The notes below the pieces were generated by a model. The model had not been told where the DNA came from. It saw only the letters and a list, made by a program, of their open reading frames with translations, and ran no database searches. DNA of 39,540 nucleotides, taken from Sphingobium indicum BiD32. Its GTDB lineage: Bacteria; Pseudomonadota; Alphaproteobacteria; Sphingomonadales; Sphingomonadaceae. The stretch spans positions 1 to 39,540 of the forward strand of contig NZ_CAVK010000017.1 of assembly GCF_000382885.1 (NCBI RefSeq), in the 5' to 3' direction. Position numbers and translations under genes: made by a program. Of the stretch, positions 25,612 through 34,232 are shown in pieces; the stretch's first letter is position 1; every line of letters begins with the position of its first letter.

Positions 25612-27521
25612 GGGATCAGCCTCGCGACGATGGCGTCGGCGGCTTCGTCGGCCGTCATCGCCACGGTATCGACGCGGATTTCCGGGTCCAGCGGGGCTTC
25701 ATAGGGGCTGTCGATGCCGGTGAAATTTTTGAGCTCCCCCGACCTTGCCTTCTTGTAGAGACCCTTGACGTCGCGCGCCTCCGCATCGGCCAGCGGCGTG
25801 TCGATATGCACCTCGATAAACTCGCCCGGCTGCATCATCTGCCGCACCATGTCGCGTTCCGAACGGAAGGGTGAGATGAAGGCGGTGATGACGATCAGCC
25901 CTGCATCGGTCATGAGCTTGGCGACTTCGCCCACCCGGCGGATATTTTCCACCCGGTCGGCGTCGGTGAAGCCCAGATCCTTGTTGAGGCCATGGCGGAC
26001 ATTGTCACCGTCGAGCAGGAAGGTGTGACGGTTCATCCGTGCCAGCTTCTTTTCGACAAGGTTGGCGATGGTCGATTTGCCCGCCCCCGAAAGCCCAGTG
26101 AACCACAGCACGGCTGGCTTCTGGTTCTTCAGGCCCGCATGGAAATCGCGGCTGACGTCGGTGGCCTGCCAATGGACATTCTGCGCCCGGCGGAGCGAGA
26201 AGTGCAGCATACCCGCCGCGACCGTGGCGTTGCTGATCTTGTCGATCAGGATGAAGCCGCCCAGCGTCCGGTTCTGGGCATAGGCCTCGAACACGATCTG
26301 CTTGTCGGTGGACAGGTTGGCGACGCCGATGGCGTTCAGATCCAGCGTCTTGGCCGCCAGATGTTCCATCGTGTTGACGTTGACCTGATATTTGGGCTGC
26401 TGGACGGTCGCGGTGACCATCTGCGTGCCGATCTTGAGCCAGTAGGAGCGGCTCGGCAGCATTTCCTCATCCGCCATCCACACGATGGTCGCCTCGAACT
26501 GGTCGGCGGCCTGGGGCGGATTGTCGGCGAGCGCGATGACATCGCCGCGCGAACAGTCGATTTCATCGGCAAAGCAGAGCGTGACCGACTGGCCAGCGAC
26601 GGCCTGATCCAGATCGCCATCCATCGTGACGATGCGGCTGATGGTCGATGTCTTGCCCGATGGCAGGACGCGGATGGCGTCGCCGGGCCTCACCGTGCCG
26701 GTGGCGATCAGGCCGGAAAAGCCGCGAAAGTCCAGGTTCGGGCGGTTGACCCACTGCACCGGCATACGGAAGGGCTTGTCGGCATCGACCGCGCTGTTGA
26801 CCTCGACCGTTTCGAGATGCTCGATCAGTGCCGGGCCGGTGTACCAGGGCGTGTTTTCCGACGGACCGGTGATATTATCGCCCTTGAAGCCGGAAATCGG
26901 CATCGGCGTGAAGGCGGTGATGCCGATGCTGGCGGCAAATTCCGTGTAATCCGCGACGATCTTGTCAAAGACCGCCTGATCATAGCCGACCAGATCCATC
27001 TTGTTGACGGCCAGCACGATGTTGCGGATGCCGATCAGGTGGGCAAGATAGGAGTGACGACGGGTTTGCGTCAGGATGCCCTTGCGCGCGTCGATCAGGA
27101 TGACGGCCAGGTCCGCGGTGGAGGCGCCGGTCACCATGTTGCGGGTATATTGTTCGTGGCCGGGCGTGTCGGCGACGATGAACTTGCGCTTTTCGGTGGC
27201 GAAGAAGCGATAGGCGACGTCGATCGTGATGCCCTGTTCCCGCTCGGCGGCAAGGCCGTCGACGAGAAGGGCGAAGTCGATCTCCTGCCCCTGCGTGCCG
27301 ACCCGCCTGGAGTCGGCCTCCAGCGCGGCAAGCTGATCCTCGAAGATCATCTTGCTGTCATAGAGAAGGCGGCCGATCAGCGTCGACTTGCCGTCATCCA
27401 CCGACCCGCAGGTGATGAAGCGCAGCATCGTCTTGTGCTGATGCACATCCAGATAGGCGTCGATATCCTCGGCAATGAGGGCGTCGGTCTTGTAGATGGG
27501 ATCTGTGAGGGTGTCGGTCAT
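25608..27521 (-). CDS. cysN: bifunctional sulfate adenylyltransferase GTPase subunit / APS kinase (CysN-CysC fusion)
   Basis: A 637-residue fusion that activates sulfate. Residues 1 to about 445 are CysN, the EF-Tu-like GTPase that drives APS formation by CysD. It has the P-loop [16 protein letters not shown] near 38-53, [14 protein letters not shown] near 115-128 and NKMDL near 173-177. Residues from about 465 are CysC, the kinase that phosphorylates APS to PAPS. It has [19 protein letters not shown] near 470-488 and the [10 protein letters not shown] loop near 544-553. The fusion channels APS between sites. The gene follows cysD after a 123-base gap filled with repeat hairpins, and is coupled to cysQ. 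PAPS may feed cysteine synthesis or sulfation of polysaccharide; no sulfotransferase is seen here. Confidence 0.97.
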   Translation of the reverse strand: MTDTLTDPIYKTDALIAEDIDAYLDVHQHKTMLRFITCGSVDDGKSTLIGRLLYDSKMIFEDQLAALEADSRRVGTQGQEIDFALLVDGLAAEREQGITIDVAYRFFATEKRKFIVADTPGHEQYTRNMVTGASTADLAVILIDARKGILTQTRRHSYLAHLIGIRNIVLAVNKMDLVGYDQAVFDKIVADYTEFAASIGITAFTPMPISGFKGDNITGPSENTPWYTGPALIEHLETVEVNSAVDADKPFRMPVQWVNRPNLDFRGFSGLIATGTVRPGDAIRVLPSGKTSTISRIVTMDGDLDQAVAGQSVTLCFADEIDCSRGDVIALADNPPQAADQFEATIVWMADEEMLPSRSYWLKIGTQMVTATVQQPKYQVNVNTMEHLAAKTLDLNAIGVANLSTDKQIVFEAYAQNRTLGGFILIDKISNATVAAGMLHFSLRRAQNVHWQATDVSRDFHAGLKNQKPAVLWFTGLSGAGKSTIANLVEKKLARMNRHTFLLDGDNVRHGLNKDLGFTDADRVENIRRVGEVAKLMTDAGLIVITAFISPFRSERDMVRQMMQPGEFIEVHIDTPLADAEARDVKGLYKKARSGELKNFTGIDSPYEAPLDPEIRVDTVAMTADEAADAIVARLIP

Positions 27522-27536
27522 GTCGCTTACCTCGTC

Positions 27537-27556
27537 ATGCCAGCGAAGGCTGGCAT
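27537..27556. repeat. REP-like hairpin 1 between cysD and cysNC
   Basis: Perfect 8-bp arms ATGCCAGC and GCTGGCAT flank the loop GAAG. This and the next hairpin form a pair of the kind seen many times in intergenic regions of sphingomonads and relatives. It is transcribed within the cys operon. Confidence 0.75.
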
Positions 27557-27590
27557 CTCGTTGATCTTGGGGAGAGTCAGGCGGCCTGAG

Positions 27591-27610
27591 ACCCCGGCTT
27601 CCGCCGGGGT
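27591..27610. repeat. REP-like hairpin 2 between cysD and cysNC
   Basis: Perfect 8-bp arms ACCCCGGC and GCCGGGGT flank the loop TTCC, 34 bases from the first hairpin. A short direct repeat, CGCTTCGGAACGCTTCG, follows at about 27614-27630. Neither hairpin has a T run, so neither is a typical terminator. Possible effects are mRNA stabilisation or partial attenuation of cysNC relative to cysD. Confidence 0.75.
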
Positions 27611-27644
27611 TGACGCTTCGGAACGCTTCGCATTCCTTGGCACG

Positions 27645-28556
27645 TCAAAAATACCCCTCCTGCTTCTTCTTCTCCATGCCCGCGCCACCGGCATCCTTGT
27701 CGATCGCGCGGCCTTGCCGTTCCGACGTGGTGGTCAGCAGCATTTCCTGAATGACTTCAGGCAGGGTCGCGGCCTCGCTTTCGACTGCCCCGGTCAGCGG
27801 ATAGCAGCCCAAAGTGCGGAAGCGGATCGAGCGTTCGACCGGCACTTCGCCCGGTTCGAGCGGGAAGCGCTCGTCGTCGACCATCAGCAACATGCCGTCG
27901 CGCTCCACGGTCGGGCGCTTGGCCGAGAAATAGAGCGGGACGATCGGGATGTCGTTCAGATGGATATATTGCCAGATGTCCAGCTCGGTCCAGTTACTGA
28001 TCGGGAAGATGCGGATGCTCTCGCCCTTGCTCTTTTTGGCGTTGTAGAGGTTCCACAGTTCCGGGCGCTGGTTCTTGGGGTCCCAGCCGTGGGAGGCGGT
28101 GCGGAAGGAGAAGATGCGCTCCTTGGCGCGACTCTTTTCCTCGTCGCGCCGCGCGCCGCCAAAGGCTGCGTCGAAGCCGTAAAGGTTGAGCGCCTGCTTC
28201 AGCCCTTCGGTTTTCCACATGTCGGTGTGCAACGCGCCATGATCGAACGGGTTGATGCCGCGATCCTTGGCTTCCTGATTGTGATAGACGAGCAGCTCCA
28301 TGCCGCTTTCCTGGGCCATCCGGTCGCGCAGCTTGTACATTTCCTGGAATTTCCAGGTCGTGTCGACATGCAGCAGCGGAAAGGGCGGCGGCGAGGGATA
28401 GAAGGCCTTGCGCGCCAGATGCAGCATCACGGCTGAATCCTTGCCGACGGAATAGAGCATCACGGGCTTTTCTGCCTCCGACACCACTTCCCGCAGGATG
28501 TGGATGCTCTCGGCTTCGAGTCGCTCCAAATGGGTCAGGGTTTTTGCGTCTACCAT
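27645..28556 (-). CDS. cysD: sulfate adenylyltransferase small subunit (ATP sulfurylase)
   Basis: A 303-residue PP-loop enzyme that forms APS from ATP and sulfate together with the CysN GTPase. The PP-loop is [22 protein letters not shown] near residues 33-54. Further landmarks are [18 protein letters not shown] near 61-78, [20 protein letters not shown] near 132-151, and [13 protein letters not shown] near 185-197. Length is that of E. coli CysD. It is the first gene of the cys operon and is divergent from the LuxR-type regulator gene, so its promoter lies in or near the 87-base space 28557-28643. That space carries the perfect palindrome at 28611-28626. Confidence 0.97.
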   Translation of the reverse strand: MVDAKTLTHLERLEAESIHILREVVSEAEKPVMLYSVGKDSAVMLHLARKAFYPSPPPFPLLHVDTTWKFQEMYKLRDRMAQESGMELLVYHNQEAKDRGINPFDHGALHTDMWKTEGLKQALNLYGFDAAFGGARRDEEKSRAKERIFSFRTASHGWDPKNQRPELWNLYNAKKSKGESIRIFPISNWTELDIWQYIHLNDIPIVPLYFSAKRPTVERDGMLLMVDDERFPLEPGEVPVERSIRFRTLGCYPLTGAVESEAATLPEVIQEMLLTTTSERQGRAIDKDAGGAGMEKKKQEGYF

Positions 28557-28610
28557 GCGGTCCTCAGCTTGTTTGTACGCCCGCTATGGCAGCAACGCCA
28601 AAATGCTGGA

Positions 28611-28626
28611 CCTCCCATATGGGAGG
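28611..28626. promoter_or_regulatory. 16-bp perfect palindrome between cysD and the LuxR-type gene
   Basis: CCTCCCATATGGGAGG is a perfect inverted repeat centred 26 bases before the LuxR-type start and 62 bases before the cysD start. Its position between divergent genes makes it a candidate operator for a dimeric regulator, most simply the adjacent LuxR-type protein. The right half GGGAGG is also the only ribosome-site-like sequence near the LuxR-type start (17 bases away), so an mRNA hairpin could mask it. Confidence 0.5.
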
Positions 28627-28643
28627 ATGTATCAATATGGGTC

Positions 28644-29732
28644 ATGCGACTGGATGATGGCGGATTATTGGCGGCCCTGCATGAGGGGATGTTCCAGCAA
28701 CCGCTGTGGCATGACTTCCTCGAAAAGCTGCGGTTGCGCACCGGCGCGGTCTATACCACGCTGGTTTTTCGCCCGGTCGATGAGGATGCGATCGTCGAAT
28801 TGCACGCAGGACCGCCGCCGCCGACCCATTTGCACACCTTATTCGTCGAAAAATATGGCCGCGACCCCTTCCCCTACCGCCATATGCGCGACGGGCGGGT
28901 CTATGCCCTCGCCGAGCTGCTGGAAGAGAGCAATCCGGTCCATCGCGCCTTCCACAGCGAATTGCTGGTGCCGCAGGGGATCACCGACATGCGCTCCATC
29001 CGCGTCACGGAACCAAGCGGCGTGGATGGCTGGCTGGCCAGTGCCGGGGGACGATCCATCGGGCCGGCGGTCAGCGCACTTCTGACCGCGCTGGCACCCC
29101 ATTTGCGGATCGCGCTGCGATCCTTTGTGGCACTGGAGCGGGAGAAATTGCGATCAACGCTGACGTCCGAAGCGTTCGGGCGACTCAATTTCGGCTGGCT
29201 GACGCTCGATGCGCGCTGCCGCATCATCGACATGACCGCCCATGTCGAACAGCTCTTCCAGCGCACCAGCGTCTTGCGGCGCGGGCGCTATGACCGGCTG
29301 ACCCCGGCGTCGCCGCTGATTGACCGGGAACTGACCGCGCTGGTCAGGCACATGGCCGACGACCCCGACAGCCGCCCGCGCGCGATCAACCTGAGCCGGG
29401 ATCCATGGATGGACATATTGGTCGCGCCGATCCGGGGACGGTCGGTGTCGGCGGGATCGACCCCGGTTGCGATCGCCTATCTCAGCGGTGATCGCTGGTC
29501 GCAGGCGGACCGGTGCGAACAATTGGTGGAGCTATTCGGCCTGTTGCCGAGCGAGGCGCGGCTCGCCTGGGCGATCGCGCAGGGCATCCCGATCAGCGAG
29601 GCTGCCACGAACCTGGGCATCACCGTGGAAACCGCGCGCAACTACAGCAAGAAAATCTACGCCAAGACGGGCGCGCGGGGCCAGGCTGAACTGGTGCGGA
29701 TCGTGCTGACGAGCGTGCTGGCGATTGCGTGA
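28644..29732 (+). CDS. LuxR-family transcriptional regulator (no LuxI partner)
   Basis: A 362-residue protein with a C-terminal LuxR/GerE-type helix-turn-helix. LLPSEARLAWAIAQGIPISEAATNLGITVETARNYSKKIYAKTG near residues 297-340 shows the scaffold and the recognition helix. The upstream 290 residues resemble no autoinducer-binding domain I can name. They contain a PAS-like stretch near 170-275 (FGRLNFGWLTLDARCRIIDMTAHVEQLF). The ATG at 28644 is chosen because the frame continues upstream only by overlapping cysD. The gene is divergent from the cys operon and ends at a strong bidirectional hairpin. Targets are unknown; self-control or cysD control through the palindrome at 28611-28626 is an inference. 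Confidence 0.9.
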   Translation: MRLDDGGLLAALHEGMFQQPLWHDFLEKLRLRTGAVYTTLVFRPVDEDAIVELHAGPPPPTHLHTLFVEKYGRDPFPYRHMRDGRVYALAELLEESNPVHRAFHSELLVPQGITDMRSIRVTEPSGVDGWLASAGGRSIGPAVSALLTALAPHLRIALRSFVALEREKLRSTLTSEAFGRLNFGWLTLDARCRIIDMTAHVEQLFQRTSVLRRGRYDRLTPASPLIDRELTALVRHMADDPDSRPRAINLSRDPWMDILVAPIRGRSVSAGSTPVAIAYLSGDRWSQADRCEQLVELFGLLPSEARLAWAIAQGIPISEAATNLGITVETARNYSKKIYAKTGARGQAELVRIVLTSVLAIA

Positions 29733-29733
29733 T

Positions 29734-29768
29734 GCATAAATCCTCCCCCAGCGGGGGAGGATTTATGC
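29734..29768. terminator. bidirectional terminator-like hairpin between convergent genes
   Basis: Perfect 16-bp arms GCATAAATCCTCCCCC and GGGGGAGGATTTATGC flank the loop AGC. It begins 2 bases after the LuxR-type stop. The TAA stop of the LD-carboxypeptidase gene (29763-29765 on the minus strand) lies inside its right arm. The GC core with A/T-rich base would stop RNA polymerase from both sides, though T tracts are short. Confidence 0.8.
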
Positions 29769-30794
29769 TACCCCCGCCTCCAGCAACTTGATCGTCCCCG
29801 CGCCTGCGTCAATCTCCGCCTGCACGCCGACGGGTAGGCTGAACTGGTTGGCGACATGGCCGAACAAGGCACCTTGAAACGCCGGCACGCCCAGCGGTTC
29901 CAGATGCTGTTGCAGCACCTCCGACAAAGTGAAGCCGCCATAGGAGGGGCCAGCCGCGGTGCAGCCGTTGCACTGGCCGAACACCACGCCCGCGAGTTTA
30001 CCCAGCACACCTCCCAGAGCCAGCTGTGTCAGCATCCGGTCGATGCGGTAGGGGGCTTCGTCAATATCCTCGATAAACAGGATCGCGCCGGTAAAATCGG
30101 GCAGCCAGCCCGTGCCCATCAGCGCGGCCAGCACGGTGAGGTTGCCGCCCAGCAGCCGCCCACGAGCGAAGCCGGAACGGAAGGTGCGGATGCGGCCGCT
30201 GCGCTGGACCAGCCGGTCCTCCGTACCAAGCGGATTGGCGAAAGTCGGGGTTCCGCCGTCGAATGCCACCGCGCGGAAAGAGTCCCAGGACAGCTTGCCC
30301 CAGCTACTCGCGGCATTGGGTCCATGGATGGTGGTGAAGCCCGCCTTCGCCGCGAAGGCGAGATGCAGTGCGGTAATGTCGGAAAAACCGACCAACAATT
30401 TGGGATGGGCGCGGATCGTCGCGAAATCCAGATAGGGCAGCAGGCGCGCACAGCCCCAGCCGCCGCGCACCGCGAACAGCGCCTTGACCGAAGGATCGGC
30501 ATACATCGCGTTGATATCCGCCGCCCGGTCCATATCCTTACCCGCCAGATAGCCATGGCGCTGCGCCAGATGTGGCGCATCCCTGGGCTTCAGCCCCATG
30601 GCAAGAATGGCCTCGCGCACCAGATCCAGGTCGAATGCGTCATCAGTAAAGCCTGCCGGTTCGATCAGCCCGACCGTATCACCGGGGCGCAGACGCGGCG
30701 GCTTGATTAGCGCCTGGCGCACGACCGGCGGAGACTTGGCCGCGACCAGCAAAGCGCCCATGCCGCCCATCAATGCGCGGCGATCCAGTGCCAT
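29763..30794 (-). CDS. LD-carboxypeptidase (peptidase family S66), exported
   Basis: A 343-residue muramoyl-tetrapeptide LD-carboxypeptidase-like enzyme that removes the terminal D-Ala from peptidoglycan tetrapeptides during recycling. The N-terminus MALDRRALMGGMGALLVAA looks like a twin-arginine signal, so export is likely, whereas E. coli LdcA is cytoplasmic. Catalytic landmarks: AVRGGWGCARLLPYLDF near 107-123, LLVGFSDITALHLAFA near 132-147 (nucleophile Ser), ILFIEDIDEAPYRIDRML near 238-255 (Glu) and LFGHVANQFSLPVG near 309-322 (His). The ATG at 30794 lies 2 bases after the cupin stop, so the two are cotranscribed. A longer frame would overlap the cupin gene and is rejected. Confidence 0.93.
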   Translation of the reverse strand: MALDRRALMGGMGALLVAAKSPPVVRQALIKPPRLRPGDTVGLIEPAGFTDDAFDLDLVREAILAMGLKPRDAPHLAQRHGYLAGKDMDRAADINAMYADPSVKALFAVRGGWGCARLLPYLDFATIRAHPKLLVGFSDITALHLAFAAKAGFTTIHGPNAASSWGKLSWDSFRAVAFDGGTPTFANPLGTEDRLVQRSGRIRTFRSGFARGRLLGGNLTVLAALMGTGWLPDFTGAILFIEDIDEAPYRIDRMLTQLALGGVLGKLAGVVFGQCNGCTAAGPSYGGFTLSEVLQQHLEPLGVPAFQGALFGHVANQFSLPVGVQAEIDAGAGTIKLLEAGVA

Positions 30795-30796
30795 CG

Positions 30797-31240
30797 TCAA
30801 AAGCTGCTCCTGTCCTTGTGGCGATAGCCACCGTCTGTCCACAACAGGTCTATGTCGGGATAATGGCAATCCCCCGTTGGCGGACGACCAAAGGCCAGAA
30901 ACACGCAATCGCCATCGCTTTCGTTCAGCAGATGATGGCCGTTCGGATCGCCCTTGGGAAAGGCCGCCATATCGCCTGCGCGCATGAGCGTGCGGGCATC
31001 ATTTTCGACCAGTACAGCCTCCCCTGCCAACATAACGACAAATTCATCCTCATCCTCATGCCAGTGACGCTGGGCGGATGCGCCGCCGGGTCTCAGCACG
31101 ACATGGCTGACGCCAAAATCGGTCAGGCCATGGGCCGGTCCCAACCGCCGCACCCATCGTTCCGCCACCGCCCTGTTGTGCGGAGGGGGATAACCGGTGG
31201 CGTTGGTCTGGGCGACTGTCTCTGGATCGATCCGTGGCAC
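30797..31240 (-). CDS. cupin domain protein
   Basis: A 147-residue single-domain cupin. The first motif is HWHEDEDEFVVMLAGEAVL near residues 59-77 (H-x-H-x4-E-like metal ligands) and the second is FPKGDPNGHHLLNES near 94-108. This two-motif barrel binds a metal in enzymes such as isomerases and dioxygenases or a small ligand in regulators. The specific activity cannot be told. The final part, YPDIDLLWTDGGYRHKD, is similar to the tail of cupins often annotated as transcriptional-regulator-like or sugar-binding. It is the first gene of a two-gene unit with the LD-carboxypeptidase and divergent from dapE. Confidence 0.9.
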   Translation of the reverse strand: MPRIDPETVAQTNATGYPPPHNRAVAERWVRRLGPAHGLTDFGVSHVVLRPGGASAQRHWHEDEDEFVVMLAGEAVLVENDARTLMRAGDMAAFPKGDPNGHHLLNESDGDCVFLAFGRPPTGDCHYPDIDLLWTDGGYRHKDRSSF

Positions 31241-31296
31241 GGCCTCTTCTCCTGCTGCTGCTGGTCAAGCGGCATGGCTTTCGCTAACGCACGGGC

Positions 31297-32436
31297 ATGA
31301 CCATGACCAGAGCCAATGATGATGTGGTGGCGCTCGCACAGCGCCTGCTCGCCTGCCCTTCAGTGACGCCCGCGACCGGCGCTGTGTTCGCTGCGCTGGA
31401 GCATATGCTCGTGCCTTTGGGCTTTACCGTGGACCGTTTCGTCGTGGGCGAAGCGCCCGACGGGCCGGTGGAAAATCTGCTGGCGTGGCGCACCACCGGG
31501 GCGGGGCCGCATTTCGCCTTCGCCGGGCATCTGGACGTGGTGCCGCCCGGTCCCGGCTGGACCAGCGATCCGTTCGCGCCGGAGATTCGCGGTGACCTGC
31601 TCTACGGGCGCGGCGCCGTGGACATGAAGGGATCGATCGCCGCCTTCGTCGCGGCGCTGGACGCGCTACCCGACGACCTGCCCGGCACGATCAGCCTGAT
31701 CATCACCGGGGACGAGGAAGGCCCGGCAGTCTATGGCACGCTGGCGCTGATGGAGCGGATGGCAGCGCGCGAACTGCGCCCGGACCTGTGCGTCGTGGGT
31801 GAACCGACATCGTCGGCCCGGCTGGGCGATGTGGTGAAGATCGGACGGCGTGGGTCGGTCAATATGTGGATCAGCGTGGCGGGGACACAGGGCCATGTCG
31901 CCTATCCGCATCTGGCCGATAATCCCGTTCCCCGGCTGGTCCGCATCCTGGCCGCCATCGACGCGCTGGTGCTGGACGAGGGGACCGACTGGTTCCAGCC
32001 CAGCAATATCGAGATTACCGACATGGAGGTCGGCAACCCGACCACCAATGTCATACCGGGGGGGGCAAGCGCGCGCATCTCGATCCGCTTCAACGACCAG
32101 CATAGCGGGGCGTCGCTGGTCGAACGGATCAGCGCGATCGCAGCGACCGAGGGCGGCACGGTGATGGCCAAGATCAGCGGCGAACCCTTCCTGACCGCAC
32201 CCGGTACATTGTCCAGCCTGGTGTCGGACGCGATCCGGCAGGTAACCGGCCTGGACACCGAATTGTCGACCACGGGCGGCACGTCCGACGCCCGCTTCCT
32301 CTCCCGCCTCTGCCCGGTGGTCGAATTTGGGCTGAACAACGCCACCATGCACAAGCTGGACGAGGCGGTCGCAGTGCAGGACCTGCGCGATCTGGTGGAG
32401 ATTTACCGGCTGGTGGTGGAACGGGCTTTGGGTTGA
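31297..32436 (+). CDS. dapE: succinyl-diaminopimelate desuccinylase
   Basis: A 379-residue M20-family zinc hydrolase that removes succinate from N-succinyl-LL-diaminopimelate, supplying diaminopimelate for peptidoglycan and lysine. Ligands and motifs: FAFAGHLDVVPPG near residues 73-85 (His, Asp), LYGRGAVDMKGSIAA near 103-117 (Asp), ITGDEEGPAVYGT near 137-149 (catalytic Glu, Glu), VVGEPTSS near 166-173 (Glu), TTGGTSDARF near 326-335 and FGLNNATMHKLDE near 345-357 (last His). Length is normal. The ATG at 31297 has no strong ribosome site; the next ATG is two codons later. Other dap genes are not adjacent. Confidence 0.96.
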   Translation: MTMTRANDDVVALAQRLLACPSVTPATGAVFAALEHMLVPLGFTVDRFVVGEAPDGPVENLLAWRTTGAGPHFAFAGHLDVVPPGPGWTSDPFAPEIRGDLLYGRGAVDMKGSIAAFVAALDALPDDLPGTISLIITGDEEGPAVYGTLALMERMAARELRPDLCVVGEPTSSARLGDVVKIGRRGSVNMWISVAGTQGHVAYPHLADNPVPRLVRILAAIDALVLDEGTDWFQPSNIEITDMEVGNPTTNVIPGGASARISIRFNDQHSGASLVERISAIAATEGGTVMAKISGEPFLTAPGTLSSLVSDAIRQVTGLDTELSTTGGTSDARFLSRLCPVVEFGLNNATMHKLDEAVAVQDLRDLVEIYRLVVERALG

Positions 32437-32494
32437 GGGGAGCGCGATGACTTCGCCTTGAGCCGGTAGGGGCGAGTGGAAACTCCCCCACAAT

Positions 32495-32524
32495 AGCCTA
32501 ACCCGCGTCAGCCTAACCCGCGTC
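32495..32524. repeat. 15-bp tandem duplication at the end of the GGDEF-EAL gene
   Basis: AGCCTAACCCGCGTC occurs twice in direct tandem. On the minus strand the unit encodes Asp-Ala-Gly-stop, so the duplication gives the gene a second in-frame TAG 15 bases after the first. The first stop (32513-32515) ends the protein. Confidence 0.9.
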
Positions 32525-34198
32525 CCGCTCCAGCACAGCGGGCTGCCCGGTATAGCGGCTCAGATAATCCTGTTCACCCGTCGGCATGGCCAGATGATAG
32601 CCCTGGAACAGGGTGCAGCCGATGACGCGCAGCATGTCCATCTGCGCCTGGCTCTCGATGCCTTCCACCACCACTTCCATGCCCAGCCCCTGGATGAGGC
32701 CGACGACGGCGGAGCAGATGGTGCGCGCTTCGGCCGATGTCGCGATGTCGCGCACCAGGCTGCGGTCGATCTTGACCCGGTCGACCGGCAATTCCTTCAG
32801 CCGCGACAGATTGGAATAGCCGGTGCCGAAATCGTCGATGGCAATGCGAACGCCATCGCGGCGCAGCGCGGCGAGCTGGTCGAGCACGCGCGGCTCCATC
32901 TCCATCGCCAGCGATTCGGTAATTTCCAGCTCCAGCATCCCCTGTGGCACCTGATGCGTGGCAATGGCGTGGCGCAGGCGCAGGAAGAAGTCGGCCTGCC
33001 CCAGTTCGCGGGTCGAGATATTGACGGCGATCCGCTGGTGGATGCCAGCGCGCGACCAGCGGGCGGCGGTTTCGCACACCCGGCTCATCACCCAGTCGCC
33101 CAGCGCGACGATCGCCCCGCTTTCTTCCGCCACCGGCACGAAGGCGCCGGGCATTACGATGTCGCGTTCGGGATGGGCCCAGCGCACCAGTGCCTCAGCA
33201 GTGACGGCGCGGTCGGTCAGGATGTCAATCTGCGGCTGGAACTCCAGCAGAAATTCGTCGCGCTCCAGCGCCAGCAGCAGGTCGCGTTCCAGATCGGCAC
33301 GATCGGACGCCTCCAGCGCCAGCGCGTCGCTATACATTTCCGCGCGGCCGCGCCCTTCATGCTTGGCATGATACATGGCGATGTCCGCCGCGCGCAGCAG
33401 GGTCGAGAGCGTATCGCCATGGTCAGGATAGCAGGCGATGCCGATCGATGCGCCGAGATCAACATGCTGGCTGCCAAGATCAAAGCGCTCGCCCAGCGCG
33501 AACTGGATGGCGCGGGCGATCCGTGCGGCGGCGTTGTGGCCCGACAGGGTGGGGAAGAACATCGTGAATTCGTCACCCGCCAAACGACCGATGACCGCGT
33601 CGCCCATCCCAACGCCGATCTGCGCCATCACCACTTCGCGCAGGCGGCCCGCGACACGCGCGAGCAACTGGTCGCCCGCAGCATGGCCCAGCGTGTCGTT
33701 GACGCTTTTGAACCCGTCGAGATCGATGAAGAACAGGGCGGCCATGCCCCCTTCTTCCCGCTCGATCAGCAGGCGTTCCACCTGACGGCAGAAACTGGTG
33801 CGATTGGCGAGGCCCGTCACCTGATCGAACAGGGCGAGCGCCTGGACATGGTCGAGATTGGTGCGGACCTGACTGAACAGGCTTTCCAGCGCGACCGACA
33901 GGTCGGGCAATTCCAGCCCGATTTCGGCCGGCACGCGAGACTGGAGATCGCCATGGGCGGCGGCGAGCAGGCGTTCGGTGGCGGCGTCGATAGCAGTGGC
34001 AGTGGTGGCAATGGTGCGGCGCGCCGACCCCCAGCTCATCGTACCGCAAAGAATAGCGATGATCAGCGCGCGGCCGACCTGGACGATGTCATCCTCCGCA
34101 CCAGGCGTATAACCCAGTACCAGTGACAGGATGAACACCAGCGCCCCTGCAGCGCAGGCAAAGGCAGCAGCGCGGCTTTTCAACGTTACGCCGTGCAT
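32513..34198 (-). CDS. membrane GGDEF-EAL protein, probable c-di-GMP phosphodiesterase
   Basis: A 561-residue signalling protein. Two transmembrane segments lie near residues 9-29 and 40-58, joined by a very short outside loop. A HAMP-like helical linker follows to about 120. The GGDEF domain near 125-285 has the altered signature GRLAGDEFTMFF (first Gly replaced by Ala) and no RxxD inhibitory site. The EAL domain near 300-550 keeps TAEALVRW, AVNISTREL, LELEITES, DDFGTGYSN, VKIDRSLV and VEGIES. So phosphodiesterase activity is likely, with the GGDEF part perhaps GTP-binding and regulatory. The ribosome site TAAGGAGG (34202-34209, minus strand) is a full match to the 16S tail but only 3 bases from the ATG. 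A 12-bp palindrome lies upstream. Confidence 0.93.
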   Translation of the reverse strand: MHGVTLKSRAAAFACAAGALVFILSLVLGYTPGAEDDIVQVGRALIIAILCGTMSWGSARRTIATTATAIDAATERLLAAAHGDLQSRVPAEIGLELPDLSVALESLFSQVRTNLDHVQALALFDQVTGLANRTSFCRQVERLLIEREEGGMAALFFIDLDGFKSVNDTLGHAAGDQLLARVAGRLREVVMAQIGVGMGDAVIGRLAGDEFTMFFPTLSGHNAAARIARAIQFALGERFDLGSQHVDLGASIGIACYPDHGDTLSTLLRAADIAMYHAKHEGRGRAEMYSDALALEASDRADLERDLLLALERDEFLLEFQPQIDILTDRAVTAEALVRWAHPERDIVMPGAFVPVAEESGAIVALGDWVMSRVCETAARWSRAGIHQRIAVNISTRELGQADFFLRLRHAIATHQVPQGMLELEITESLAMEMEPRVLDQLAALRRDGVRIAIDDFGTGYSNLSRLKELPVDRVKIDRSLVRDIATSAEARTICSAVVGLIQGLGMEVVVEGIESQAQMDMLRVIGCTLFQGYHLAMPTGEQDYLSRYTGQPAVLERDAG

Positions 34199-34232
34199 CT
34201 GCCTCCTTACCCCCGCAAGTAACCCCAGAAAA

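Noticed and set aside
25992..28436. Very long open frame on the plus strand opposite cysNC and cysD
   Set aside because: It is antisense to two genes with complete, well known domains. Its translation is low-complexity and has no recognisable motif, as expected for high-GC DNA.
28500..28643. Earlier start for the LuxR-type gene
   Set aside because: It would overlap the cysD coding region and run through the palindrome; the N-terminal extension has no protein-like character.
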